Positions 23,901-35,042 of a DNA stretch of 64,000 nucleotides are shown here, piece after piece. Origin of the DNA: Lonicera japonica (taxonomy: Eukaryota > Streptophyta > Magnoliopsida > Dipsacales > Caprifoliaceae). The notes beneath the pieces are model-generated. The model was not told the DNA's origin, did not search any database, and saw only the letters and a program-made list of their open reading frames with translations. Made by a program: the position numbers and the translations under genes. Each line of letters starts with the position of its first letter. Position 1 is the first letter of the stretch. The DNA lies in the NCBI GenBank assembly GCA_021464415.1, contig CM038467.1, positions 22,600,011 through 22,664,010 of the forward strand. Reading direction: 5' to 3'.

Positions 23901-26277
23901 AGTTGTGTCCATTCATCAGCCTTGCAGCGAAGTTTTTGGTCTGTTCAATAATCTCTGTCTTTTGTCTTCGGGGAGAACGGTTTACTTTGGCCCCGCTAGT
24001 TCTGCAAATGAGGTTAGTTGAAGAATTAAATATTTATTATGTAGTTGTAACTGGGACGTACGTAGTTTAACAAATACAATGTGGTGAAGCAATTTTATAA
24101 GATCTTAACAGATAATTATAAAAGAATCATTGATATATCAATGTGATTTGAACTTTTAATTCCGTTATCTATATCTTTTTAAGAAGGCTACTCTATGAAT
24201 TTGTAAATAGAAATTAAGTGAATCTAGTTAATTATTTATTTTAGACTTTGTTACAATAAATATTAACTATACTCACATTAAGCTTAATGCAGTTCTTCTC
24301 AGTGAATGGATTTCCGTGTCCGAGTCTACAAAATCCAGCCGATCATTTTCTTAGAACAATAAACAAAGATTTCGATGAGGTATGTAGTGAATATTTATAT
24401 AAATTAAATCTGTATTTATTAAATTTCTTTTAACAAACAATAATCCCTTTCTTATTTGGGAACCATGCACAGTTCTCTCTCTTTCTCTTTCTCCCAAAAT
24501 TGAACGCCGACTATGTTTTATACTGCTTGTTTAAATCCAAAACAATTATCCCCTTGGCTGAGGTGATGAAATAATATAAATATTCAAAACGAATAGTTAC
24601 AAGTACAAATAACACAATATGTAATGTTTATTGTCAAAACAATTATAGCTAATCAAGACTTAGTTACAAGTATAAAAAATTTTACCGTAATTAAAAACAC
24701 TAATTAGTATATGTGAATAACAGGATATTGAACAAGGCTCAAACCAAAGGAAGGCCACGGAGGAAGTGATTGATATTCTTGTAAAGGCTTACGAAGTATC
24801 TAATATATATCCAGTAGTTCGAAGAAAAGTAGCTGAAATTTGCAAGCAGGTGAGCAAATTAATATATTTCTTCCGACTGCTTTTATCGGGACTTTTAAAA
24901 TTAATATTCTAGCTTTGTTTTATTGCATATATAGTCAATTTACCAAAATTCAAATTAACAAATAGACAGAAAATAACAATATTAATGCGTAACTATTAAT
25001 TAATGAATATTATTTTGTAGGCTAGTAGTGGAGGAGGAATAGAGAAGAAGAGAAGTCATGCTGGGTTTTTAACCCAATGTATGGTTTTGTGTAGAAGGTC
25101 TTTTGTGAACATGTATCGTGATCATGGCTACTACTGGTTGCGTCTAGCTATCTATGTGATAATGGCGTTTGCACTGGGAACCGTCTTTTTTCGCATTGGC
25201 TCAACTTATGCTTCAATTCAGGTAAATTTGTGGTACGTGCATTGTCATTTTTATTTTGTGGTAAATTTGCATCGGTAGATGCTATATATTGTGTCTAAAA
25301 AATGTCTCGAAAGTTATAATATTAACTGAATTTGAATCACGCATATCTGTACTGAAATATGAAGAAAGAAAGAGACGAATGATTAATATTTGTTTCTTCA
25401 ATTTCTCAATGAAGCATTAATCTTATATAGGTCACATTTATTACAGGCTAAAGGATCAATGCTCATGTATGTGGCTTCATTACTAACTTTTATGACTATT
25501 GGTGGATTCCCTTCCTTTGTGGAGGACATGAAGGTATATTTTATATCTAAGCCATAATCACTATAATTATTTTCACTTATGAAGTTTTGTTTAATTAAAA
25601 CATTTACATGCATGTCTTAATTAAAATTTCAGGTATTCGAACGAGAAAGATTAAATGGACATTACAGTGCCAGTGCATATGTTATTGGCAACATTTTTTC
25701 TTCTTTACCGTACTTGTTACTAGTTTCCATAATTCCCGCATCAATTTCTTACTATCTCACGGGACTTCGTCAAGGATTTGAACACTTTGCTTATTTTGCA
25801 TCATTACTTTTCGCATGTATGATGTTGGTCGAGAGCTTAATGATGATCGTCGCCAGTATCGTCCCTAATTTTCTTATGGGCATAATGACTGGCGCGGGCA
25901 TACAAGGGATCATGATGTTAGGAGGCGGTTTCTTTCAATTACCGCATAACTTACCAAGAGTATTCTGGAAATATCCTATGTACTATATTGCATTCCATAA
26001 GTATGCGTATCAAGGATTGTATAAAAATGAGTTTGAAGGACAAGCATACTATAACAATCAAGACTGTGGACCGCGCGAAATCACCGGAGATTATATTTTG
26101 AGAGATACGTGGCAAGTGGAAATGGGTTACTCTAAATGGGTTGACTTAGCCATTTTGTTAGGCATGGTGCCTTTGTACCGATTGTTGTTTCTGGTTATAA
26201 TCAAGAGTCTTGAGAAGATTAAGCCTGCTGTAAGATCATTCATGTCAACGCATGGGAAGCCAGTGAAGAAGACCTAG
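20941..26277 (+). CDS. ABCG (white-brown complex) half-transporter
   Basis: ATP-driven exporter of the plant ABCG/WBC half-size class; close relatives (ABCG11/12/15 clade) export cuticular lipids and similar hydrophobic compounds at the plasma membrane, working as dimers. Exons: 20941-21157, 23299-23378, 23548-24012, 24293-24379, 24724-24849, 25021-25221, 25447-25533, 25633-26277; all borders are GT..AG, the frame is continuous, and the product is 635 aa, a normal length. The nucleotide-binding domain comes first (reverse order typical of ABCG): Walker [10 protein letters not shown] at residue 58, Q-loop Q104, signature LSGGQ 164-168, Walker B LLFLDE 184-189, H-loop H222. The ABC2 membrane domain follows, with [25 protein letters not shown] and [17 protein letters not shown]. 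The C-terminal tail is short. ATG 20941 was chosen because the frame upstream has no ATG. Intron 1 (2.1 kb) holds a tandem duplication, a Tourist MITE and a Helitron-like element. The gene appears intact; the substrate is inferred from relatives only. Confidence 0.95.
21212..21341. repeat. 65 bp perfect-like tandem duplication in ABCG intron 1
   Basis: The unit GTCATGTTTTTTAATTGC...AAAAAATATTTTT occurs twice head to tail (21212-21276 and 21277-21341), differing at one position that I can see (ATACACTC versus ATACGCTC). Near-identity means the duplication is recent. Confidence 0.88.
21739..22272. mobile_element. Tourist-like MITE in ABCG intron 1, 534 bp
   Basis: The terminal inverted repeats are AGGTGTGTTTGATTG and CAATCAAACACGCCT, with TSD TAA on both sides (21736-21738 and 22273-22275), a PIF/Harbinger signature. 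It contains no transposase ORF. Confidence 0.85.
22522..22989 (-). mobile_element. Short decayed Helitron in ABCG intron 1
   Basis: Read on the - strand the element starts TCTAATAGTATATATATAAC with a GAGGAGTGAG block soon after, the same 5' end as the Helitron at 35043-35484. The 3' end near 22522 is degenerate: it keeps the remains of the CCGTG hairpin (AATCCGTGTGATCAGACG) but not a clean CTRR. The interior is rich in TATATA. Confidence 0.5.
22990..23298. other. Rest of ABCG intron 1
   Basis: The 23010-23190 part has higher GC than its surroundings (CTCCCCGATTAGCTCGTACC and so on) and an open 60-codon frame on the - strand with no recognisable domain. It may be a captured or decayed fragment. 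I see nothing further. Confidence 0.3.
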
Positions 26278-26378
26278 ATTTAATGATGACGAACTTGTGG
26301 CAGGATACTATATCCAGCCACGCCAAATTGTCACAAGCTTGACAATATATGCAGAAGATATACAAATTAGTTATAATT

Positions 26379-26860
26379 CACCCCTTTCCCCTCGTGGACT
26401 AAATTTTCTAATATTTCTCCACGATAGTATTATACCGAATATGAACTTGTAGTAGTATTCCGTTCACCCATTGAAAATATATAATTCCTCATGTGCTTAG
26501 AGAAGTGTCTATCAACTATTTATGTCTATTTTTTGAAAAATATTACAGCCTACTGGATGTAACTGTATTAATTCGTCCACTAAATAGGGCTCGATCGTTC
26601 TCATCAGTTTTTGGCCTAAACATCCAAGCTTGAACCTGCGCGCAGCTAGCTTTGAACCTTCATAACTTATTGAGGTCGACCGGATAACTTCAAAAAACTT
26701 CTCGACTTTTGCATGATGTTAGGCTTGTTCGAGATGACGCGATCGGGAAGACAGCTGAACAAATTCAAAACTGATCGCATTTAAAGTTTCGTAAAACTTA
26801 TATGTCAAAATTTAAATAGTTCAACTTGGTTTATTTACTTTCCTTCCGTTGATGAGTTTA
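26379..26860. repeat. Dispersed repeat, copy 1 (3' flank of ABCG)
   Basis: This segment, starting about 100 bp after the ABCG stop, matches 42229-42685 in PABN intron 2 in the same orientation. Shared blocks include TAGTATTATACCG, TGTGCTTAGAGAAGTGTCTA, TGTAACTGTATTAATTCGTC and TTATATGTCAAAATTT. It is non-coding with no clear termini. A decayed transposon or solo LTR is likely, and it may form part of the ABCG 3' UTR. Confidence 0.8.
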
Positions 26861-27029
26861 CATCCCTCCCGTTGACAAGTTTCAGATATTCGAGCGAATT
26901 GAGACAGATTAAAAGTTACAAAAGTAGGGAAAAAGAAGAAGAAAAAAGGTCATTTTCTGTACTTTTGTTCAGGTAAGTCCAAAAGGGTGAAAATGGTTCT
27001 CTATTTCTCTTCTCGTTATTTATTTATTC

Positions 27030-27615
27030 TATTTTAAAGCAATTCATTTAAAACAATTTAAATAGCCAAACTTATCTTAATTAGGACCAAAATTTTAATT
27101 TATTTCAAAAAAAAAATGAATTTCAAACTTATTTAATATTTGAATTTGGTATAAAGTTATGTTGAATGACTTGGTATATAGCCAAGTTGAGAAGCTGGTT
27201 AATTTTAGGAAGATACTATTGTTAAAGCAGTATTTTCGTATCAGAACAAGTTATCTTATATTTGTTATTTTTAAATTAAGATAAAATTACTTGTTAACAA
27301 AAAAATTATTGCTCGTATCCACCGTACTATATTTTGAACCTCGTAAGCTTCAATTCATTTGTATACCACATGTTTAAAAAAAAAATTACTGGATTTGAAA
27401 TCGACGAAGTAAGACTTCCACCACAACCTAAAAGGCCCCATATTTAGTCCTATCTTGTTGAAGTTTTCACACTTTCTAATTAAGGAATGATAGAGGAATT
27501 GTCCGGATCAACTGCCTTTCTTTAACAACCTCCCAGCCATCGGTTACATGTCATATGTCAGTATAGTGCTTAGATTTAATATAGACCCCATATCTTAATC
27601 AATATTAACTATAAA
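27030..27615. repeat. ~600 bp direct duplication, copy 1
   Basis: It matches 28425-29050 in order and orientation. Shared blocks include CTCGTATCCACCGTACTAT (CTCATATCCACC.. in copy 2), TTACTGGATTTGAAA, CCTAAAAGGCCCCATATTTA and AGAGGAATTG. The copies differ by many substitutions and small indels, so the duplication is old. It is non-coding with no recognised element ends. Confidence 0.8.
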
Positions 27616-28424
27616 AGTGTGATTGTCGGTGAATAATTTACGCTTAAAAGTATTTTACAGTATAAGTTGTTAAAAATAAAAATAGTTTGTACTATTTTTC
27701 TATTTTTTAGTTAAGAATATTTATTTTACTCAAAATCTTAATACTAATCTATTTTTTTCAGTTAAAAAAATCCTACTACTACTATGTTTTTCTTTTCTTT
27801 TTTTTGGTGTGGGTAAAATATCTTTATTGTTGAGTGAAAATCATACTCCTTTGATAGTTGCCCATCGTCGTACTACTTTTGTGCAAAGAGTCCTACTACT
27901 ACTATATTTATTTATTTTTTAATTTTTTTTTTGTTTACTAAACATCCTACTTTATTTCCCCAATCTTCAATTATTGATGGCTAAAAATCAAACTAATTGT
28001 TATACTTAAGATCTTATTATGTTTAGTGTTTTAGTTATAAATTAGTTTAGAATTTGGTGTCTAACTATGATAGAAAACCTTATTCTATTAGGACCAATTA
28101 TATTATAAATTCAATCTTAATTCAACTAGAAGCCGTACAAATTTATTTTTCTCAGAAAAAAAAAAAATGCCATTCATGAGATTTTTCTACCCTTGCAAAT
28201 CAACTTTGTTTGAGAGAAGGTAGAAGAGATTCTAAGTGTGTTACTTTTTTGTGTTATCTATTTGTTTTTCTCCGCCTAATATTAGTTATAAGTTATATAA
28301 TCATACTTGAAAATATTATTAACTATTGTTAATCCTTTATTTAATAATGTTGTTAACTTAATCATGTATAATGAATTAGAAACTATGGTTCATGTATAAT
28401 GAAATTTTCAACGTGATTTAAAAA

Positions 28425-29050
28425 ATTACATTCTAAAACACTTTAAATAGTCAAACTAATTATCTCAATTAGGACTAAAATTTTAATTTATTTCAAAAAA
28501 AAAATCGAACTTATTTAATATTTAAATTTGGTATCAAGTTATGTTGAATGACCTAACATACAACTAAGTTGGGAAACTAGTTAATTTTAAGGAGATACTT
28601 TTGCCAAAGTAATAGTTCCATATCAAAACAAGTCACCCTCATATTTGTTAATTTTAAACTAAGATGAAATTGCCTCTAACAAAGAACTATTGCTCATATC
28701 CACCGTACTATAGTTAATACTTTGAACTTCATAAGCTTCAATCCATATTTATATCACTTGTTTGCAAAAAAAAAAAATTTACTGGATTTGAAACCGAGGG
28801 AGTAGGACTTCCACCACATGCAACCTAAAAGGCCCCATATTTAATTAGTCCTATCTTATTGAAGCCTTAACTCTTTCTTAAGGAATTCTAGAGGAATGGC
28901 ACAAATCAATTGCCTTTCTAACAACCTGTTGGACATCGGTTGTTCGTGATAAATCAATCTAGTGATTAAATTTAATACAGACCCTATATTTTTATTTTTT
29001 ATTTTTTATTTATTGATATAGACCTTATATTTTAATCAATACATAAATCA
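28425..29050. repeat. ~600 bp direct duplication, copy 2
   Basis: Second copy of the block at 27030-27615, about 0.8 kb further on, extended near its end by a T/A-rich insertion (about 28990-29020) flanked by repeats of ATAGACC(C/T)TATATTTT. The spacer at 27616-28424 is AT-rich with two TCCTACTACTACTAT tracts and no gene. Confidence 0.8.
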
Positions 29051-29198
29051 TAATGACCGCATTATGTCAAATTTCATGTTGGTCTAAATTATAAGGAGTT
29101 GATAGTTCCCTCTTCAGAGAGAGATTGGGGGTCCAAATGTAAATTAACATAGTTTGGGGGAAAATGTGGGAGAAAGTAAGTAATTTATTTAACTTTGG

Positions 29199-29848
29199 AT
29201 GGTTCATTTTAGAAGTAAAACTGTTGCAGAATGGGCCTGCTCTCTCATCAATGATTTTGCTTCCGGTGTTTCTGAACTTCTGCCTAGTTCCCTGGACAGC
29301 CCATCCCTCAATATCCCCTATCAGTGGATTTCCCCGCCTCATGGGAGTCTTAAAGTTAACTGCGATGCAGCAGTTAAACATGGTCAAGCAGCTGTGGCCT
29401 ATATAATTCAGGATCATAATGGGAGACTCGTCGATGGGCTTGGTAAGAGGATTGCCTCCAACTCTTCAGTCTTCATTGCTGAAGCTATTACGATTACAAA
29501 AGCTTGCATTTTGTGTATGAAGGCCGGAATTAGAGAGGCTGTCATTGAGAATGATAACTCTTCGGTTGTTTCTTGGTGTATTGATGAGGATGGAGCCCCT
29601 CCATGGGAGGTTAAAGCGATCATTGATGATATCCGGACTCTGGCTATAGAAGCCTCACTTTCAGTTTTGGTGATTCGAAGATCGGCCAATGAAGTTGCAA
29701 ATTGGATTGCTAGGACTGCATGTTCTTCGGGCTCTTGGAGTTTTAATATGGGTTGTATTCCCCATAAACTTGCTTTATTAATTAGTAAAGATGTCTAGCT
29801 CTTCTTAGCCCGCTGTGTCGGGCTTTCTGTTTTCATAAAAAAAAAAGG
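29199..29848 (+). pseudogene. LINE 3' end with RNase H domain
   Basis: A 199-codon open frame (29199-29798) matches the plant RNase H-like domain (RVT_3 type) at the 3' end of LINE retrotransposons: LKVNCDAAV, a central AEA.T..ACILCMKAG block and ENDNSSVV carry the first three acidic residues. The last motif reads RRSANEVANWIAR, with N where the family normally has D, so catalysis is doubtful. The frame is followed by a short 3' UTR and an A-rich tail (about 29838-29847), as expected for a LINE. Everything upstream of RNase H (reverse transcriptase, endonuclease) is absent, consistent with 5' truncation during insertion. Stand-alone genes of this type exist in plants, but the poly(A) end favours a LINE remnant. 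Confidence 0.82.
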
Positions 29849-30260
29849 TTACATCATAATTGTTTTCAATCTAAAAGTTTTTTCATGTAAATAAAAGAGT
29901 AAACAATAATTTTGGTCACTAAACTATTAGTCAATTTTAATTTGTCCATTAAACTTTTAGTTATTTCATTTTACCCACTAAACTTTTATTTCGTTTCAAT
30001 CTGCCTATTCAATCCATTTCCAACCATAACTGTGATGTTATTGGGAGTATTTTAGTCTTTCTACTCTTATAAGACAAAACATTTTACCCACATTCTATCA
30101 TTCTTTTTATAAGACAAAATAAAACCCCTTATTTCTTATTCTCTCTCAATCACGTAGAATCCCTAATATAAAACTCAAGCTAGCCATCCCAAATCTTATT
30201 CTTTCAAATGTATTATTGGTGGATCGGAAGCATCAAATGGCAATGCATGATGATCGTAAG

Positions 30261-31256
30261 TGTAATATCCCATATTTTTCTATTAAAGATAAAAATTATA
30301 TTTTTATATATATATCTTAATTACGTGGAGGAGTGTGTATTTTTTGATATTAAAAACCTTAGTGCTTAAGTTTTGTCATAGGCTCGCCAATGCAAGTGTT
30401 GAATTTTTAGAAATTAAAAGAAAGTGAAAGAGGCATATTTGTTTAGACGTGGCCTTTGGTGGTAAAATTTTTTCTAGATTTTAAATGAAAGTCTAGAAAA
30501 TTTATAGTATGGAAATAAGAGAGTTGGACAGTGGTTTTCATGAGAGGTTCCATTTGAGAAATTTGAGACAGTGGGCTTACACAGTGGACTTTGGTCATAT
30601 TTTAGTGATATTTTACGGTGTCATTTTAAGGGAAGGTGTTGTACCTAACATTCATCTTAATCTTTAGAATAATTCTTTGTTATGTTATTAGTTGTACTCT
30701 CGGATATGTGATAATTATTTGGCTTTTGGTATTGGTGTTGATTATTTGTGATGGTTAAATTGTTGTGGAACTGATTAGTACATGGTTAAATTTACTCGCC
30801 AAAATGCCTAATAAGTCAATCATGTAAAGTTTAGATAGAAGTTTCGATGTGGTGAGGTGAGTGAAGCGGGTAGTTTTTAACATGTTACCGAGAAAGGCCA
30901 GTGTATGAGGCTGGGGTACTGTTTTGTTTGAGTTTGTTAAATTGGTTTAAGTTGAGAATATTTTTTTATATATAAAATATTCTATTGAGATGCTTTTATT
31001 CCACTGTGTTATGTACCGCCCCTTATTCCTATTTTTGTGGTGCAAATGAGTGGAAAGCGGTGTTGGATGGGATTAGCGGGTTGAATAGTTTAGTTTATTA
31101 ATTTTTATAGATAAGGGAGATATGATGTACATTTTCATTTTGTAGAGAGGAGATTGTAAATTTGTATTTTAAAGTTATCTTGATATAAAAATAAAATTGA
31201 TTCAATTTTATTGTTTTAAATTTCTTTTTCTGATTTTCGTGGGTTGGGGCGTCACA
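30261..31256. mobile_element. Solo LTR, Ty3/gypsy-like, 996 bp
   Basis: It starts TGTAATATCCC and ends GGGGCGTCACA, with a perfect 5 bp TSD GTAAG (30256-30260 and 31257-31261). These termini are typical of plant Ty3/gypsy chromovirus LTRs. No internal domain or second LTR is present. Confidence 0.88.
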
Positions 31257-31568
31257 GTAAGTGTATTTCTTCTCTCCCAACTATATTGTTGCTAGTCGTT
31301 ATTTTTTTTATTCTCAATGTTGTTGCTTTGTATTTTTCTGTTACTAGTTTATGTCAAAGCATGGTATATTAGGTGTTTTTTGGTGGGTTATATACCTATA
31401 TCAGAATATGGTGTATGTGGATTTTTTTTTTGGTTTTCATGTATATATCAACACAGGGTATATTTTGTCATTAATTTGGTATATGTAATTGGAATCTTGA
31501 ATGTAATGGATATTATTATATTATGGAATTGGATTGTAATCTTCATGGTTTGTATTGAAACCTGGCCA

Positions 31569-31905
31569 TTTGCATTGATGGTTTGTGTAAGTGAAACAGG
31601 GCATTTTTTGTTCCTTTTTTTTAGATCTATTAATAGGGCATCTCTTTCTTTTTGTGTAATGCATATCAATTCTCTTGAATTGAAAAGTACATAACCTCGT
31701 TAAAATTAAGACTTACATTACGCTAACAAAAGTTCAATTACATGGTTTGTGTAAGAGAAACAGAGCATTTTTTTCCCTTTTTTTAGATCTATAAATAAGG
31801 CATTTCTTTCTTTTTGTGTAATGCATATCAATTCTTTTGAATTGAAAAATACATAACCTCGTTAAAATTCAGACTTACATTACACTAACAAAAGTTCAAT
31901 TACAT
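31569..31905. repeat. ~170 bp tandem duplication
   Basis: The unit TGGTTTGTGTAAG.GAAACAG...TTAGATCTAT.AATA.GGCAT...AACAAAAGTTCAATTACAT occurs at about 31569-31741 and again at about 31743-31905 with scattered mismatches. The ORFs over this stretch are not conserved between the two units, so it is non-coding. Confidence 0.85.
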
Positions 31906-32635
31906 TAAAAGGCCATTATAGTTAAATATTAAACTTCAACAAAGCATACATTATTATTCAACATCACCACTATTAAAGAGAAGAAACCAAATGGAAATTA
32001 CACATATGAAAACAAAAAAAAATCCACTTCTTCTCCCTTGCATTATATGCTTGAAGAACATTAATCTTGTTCAGCAATTCAAGGATTATTGCCTTTACAC
32101 GATCACACATTAGTGGGTCAAACCAAGAAAAAAAATCCACACCGATTCATCAAACACAAAAATAATCATACGAACTAGGGTTTATATAATCAAATCAAAA
32201 AGAATCTTAGATGCAAAATAATATAATACATGTTTCAGTTCACATACTCATCCATTTCGACATGTCCAAAATCTCTAGCTAAGATTTAAATCTGTCCACG
32301 ATATTTGTGACTTCGTAAATGACCCAGAAAAACAAACGCGGCCATTTTCCATCTTCCAAGCCACATAATAGCAGTATATATTATCCTATTATTCCCTCCT
32401 CTTCTTCTATTTTCCAAATTGCTGCAAGATATGATGAAAAATGGGTGCAGTGAGTGTAAATGATTGCATCTGCTATAAATGGGTGTATTTTGGCACCAAA
32501 ATGGGTGGAAGAAAGGGAGGGAAGTGTTTTGGCATTAAAAAGACTAAAATTTAACAACGCGGTTATGGACTGAAGTAAATAAAGTGAGTGGATTGAAACA
32601 AAATAAAAGTTTAGTGGATAAAATAAAACAATTAA

Positions 32636-32921
32636 GGCTCTGTTTGATTGTAAAGTGGAAAAAGAAAATAAATTGAGTTAGTTTTGGTGAAAATGTGGAA
32701 AATAAGTTGAGTGATAGAGGTGATATCCTCTTGATTTTTAAGTCTTTCCATGAAGAAATTTTCTTTGCTTAGTGGTGAGTAAAATTTTTTCACCAAAAAT
32801 ATTGAAGAATGGGGGATATATACTCATAAAATAAGTAACATATCTCACCTTATTTTTTATCTTTTCACACAAATTAACTAAATTTATTTTCCTTTTCCAT
32901 CTTTGCAATCAAACGGAGCCT
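32636..32921. mobile_element. Tourist-like MITE, 286 bp
   Basis: The terminal inverted repeats are GGCTCTGTTTGATTGTAAAG and CTTTGCAATCAAACGGAGCC, with TSD TAA on both sides (32633-32635 and 32922-32924). It interrupts the junction of two long-inverted-repeat elements. Confidence 0.9.
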
Positions 32922-33658
32922 AATTTCCATAACTCCCATCCTTAAAGTTTGAATCCCATTTCACATTAGTCCAAAATCCGTTTTTGCCTTGCACATTGCA
33001 ACTGTAGCGAGGGCAAAATCGTCCAATAGCAATATTGCATCTTCTTTATCAACCATATCCTCCATTAATAAGCATTCAGCTGAAATAGAGCTTGTAATTA
33101 AGTAATCAAAAGCCTTAGTACCCAAAACAGAAGAAACTATGGCTTTATCCTCATAATTCCATCCCATACCCATCTCTACTTTCATCACTAAATACACAAA
33201 TATGCTTGAAATTTCAACACCCAATTGAAATATCTATCTTCTTCTATACCGTAAACAAAGAAGAAAAAATCAATTCAAGATTTGCGCCCAAATTCAAATT
33301 CAATATATTAAGGGGGGAGAGAGGGAGCGCTTCGTTGATTAAAACACCCTTGGAAGTTTTAAAGAGAGAGGGGGCCAGTCGAAAGTTTGCAAGACGCGAC
33401 AGTGACATCAAATGGAGGTGTGGTGATAGAGGTGGTTGTGTAGCAGTGGCGTTGTTGACCGAAAATGGTGTTGATGGTGTGAGGTGGTTGAGAAATGAGG
33501 TGGTAATGGAGGAGCGATGAGATTGTTGAGGAAGAAGATGCAATATTGTTGTTGGACGATTTTGCCCCTGTTACAGTTGCAATGTGCAAAGCAAAAGCGG
33601 GTTTTGGACTAAAGTGAAATTGGATTCAAACTTTAAGGATGAAAGTTATGCAAATTAA
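32922..33658. mobile_element. Pack-MULE-like element with bHLH fragment
   Basis: The ~130 bp ends are inverted copies of one another: CATCCTTAAAGTTTGAATCC, TTGCACATTGCAACTGTA, GGGCAAAATCGTCCAA and AATATTGCATCTTCTT at 32922-33053 recur inverted at 33525-33658. Long terminal inverted repeats around a short, gene-derived interior fit a Pack-MULE. The left border meets the Tourist MITE and no clean 9 bp TSD could be found, so the class is inferred. Confidence 0.65.
33063..33187 (-). pseudogene. Captured N-terminus of a JAM/MYC-type bHLH
   Basis: On the - strand, ATG 33185 opens MKVEMGMGWNYEDKAIV, followed by VLGTKAFDYLITSSISAECL and LM. This matches the conserved N-terminal start of plant bHLH-MYC_N factors of the JAM (bHLH3/13/17) group, in which EDKAIV..VLGTKAFDYL and an SVS.E.LLM block precede the JAZ-interaction domain. 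Only about 41 codons are present; after LLM the frame runs directly into the element's inverted repeat. No bHLH DNA-binding region exists here. Family membership comes from recalled motifs and has not been searched. Confidence 0.62.
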
Positions 33659-35042
33659 ACTTCATGGATGAAAGTGCAAAAGCAGGTAAACTTTAAGGGG
33701 TAAATTTTTAATAACTCTCAAACATACTACTATATATATGTGGATTAAAACTTTTGATCTTTTAATATTTTTAATGTAGTGAATTACGACTTATATTTAC
33801 TTATTTGATAAAAATAAAATTTGTAGACAAATTTAAAATATGAATAATAACCATTTAAGAGCAATGAATAATAAAAGATTATATGAAATTTCATATAATA
33901 TCTAAAATTGTATTTATCACAATTAATATTTTGTATCTTCAGAGGTACTATTTAGACGGAATTTTTAATGAAATTTATTAAGAATAATGTAATTTTGGTT
34001 TATTAGGTCTTATATTTATAAAAGATTTAATATTTTTACTTTTAGCGACTAAACTTTATCATCTCTGCATTATTTCAGTAAACTCACCCCACCACTAGGG
34101 TGAAGTGCAAGATTTTTTAAAGATTTAATGGGCTGAGAAGAAAGTATTCTCACACTGGAGTAAGAACACTGATTTTATGGGTGCATTTAAGAACATCCAA
34201 AAAAAATCTATCCTAAATCTGACTCATTGAGGAGATTCTAGGACATAAAATATCTATAACAAAATTCAATATGTATAAGCTGGTAATTACAAAGAACTTG
34301 ACCTTAAAATAAAGTTTGAAATTGTGCACATTTTACTATATGCAAAAACTTAAGCATAATATATTTTGTCCCACCCTGATCCACCCAATGCATTGTAATT
34401 ATGTGATATTAAAGTCAAATAAGGTAATCTAATAATTTTAAAAATAAGAAATAAAAAAATCAACAAACAAATTTTCGTATTGTAATATACAACATGATCC
34501 ACTAAAATCATATTTCCCACGTGAGTTATTCAAAAATATAAATACTATATATGTTTTTTGTATTCTATGAGGAACAAGTGGTTTTTTCTTCAGAGTTCGC
34601 ACATAAAAATTGTTACGTCCCAAAATATCTGGTGTAATAGGAAGGTACTTGGTATATGTGAGGACTATGAGTCTAAATTTCAACTTAAGCTAGCCATTTT
34701 GGAGGAGAATTTGGGTGGTTACAAAAATTTGTTTTATGCATTTAAGGTATGCAATATTAAGCTCTAAAAACAAACAACATTTCTGACACCACAAAAACTA
34801 AATGGTAACTTCATTTGTTGAACCAATTTTAGATTCGTTCATTGAGATGTGTTACATGTAAAACATAACATGGAAATGCCCAAACAATTCTATAAGTTTA
34901 CGGTAAGGTTAAAAAAACAAATTGTTATATTTTTTGTCCCCACAACTGTTGACAATGAAAATATTATTTTGTATTTTTAAAATATGAAGTTTTAAAGGAG
35001 AATATTGTAATTAGATATGTGGTTTTGATTTTTAAAGTATAA
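33659..35042. other. AT-rich intergenic DNA, no gene seen
   Basis: The stretch contains short ORFs only; the longest (about 34558-34767) shows no domain and lacks splice or promoter support. Decayed transposon sequence is the likely content. Confidence 0.4.

Larger units (their letters stand above)
29900..32635. mobile_element. Long-terminal-inverted-repeat (MULE-like) element
   Basis: The sequence at about 29940-30065 (CCACTAAACTTTTATTT, GTTTCAATC, TTTTAGTCTTT) recurs inverted at about 32530-32634, giving terminal repeats of 100 bp or more, as in Mutator-like elements. The right repeat is cut by the Tourist MITE at 32636. Its outer end and TSD are not visible, so the borders are approximate. 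Inside are a solo LTR (30261-31256) and a tandem duplication (31569-31905). No transposase domain is visible. Confidence 0.55.

Noticed and set aside
31317..31694. 125-codon hydrophobic ORF
   Set aside because: Covers a ~170 bp tandem duplication whose second unit breaks the frame; U-rich DNA yields such phenylalanine/leucine-rich ORFs by chance.
33206..33589. Three overlapping ORFs on both strands
   Set aside because: They run across the inverted repeat and interior of the Pack-MULE-like element, with no domain; only the - strand bHLH segment at 33063-33187 is recognisable.
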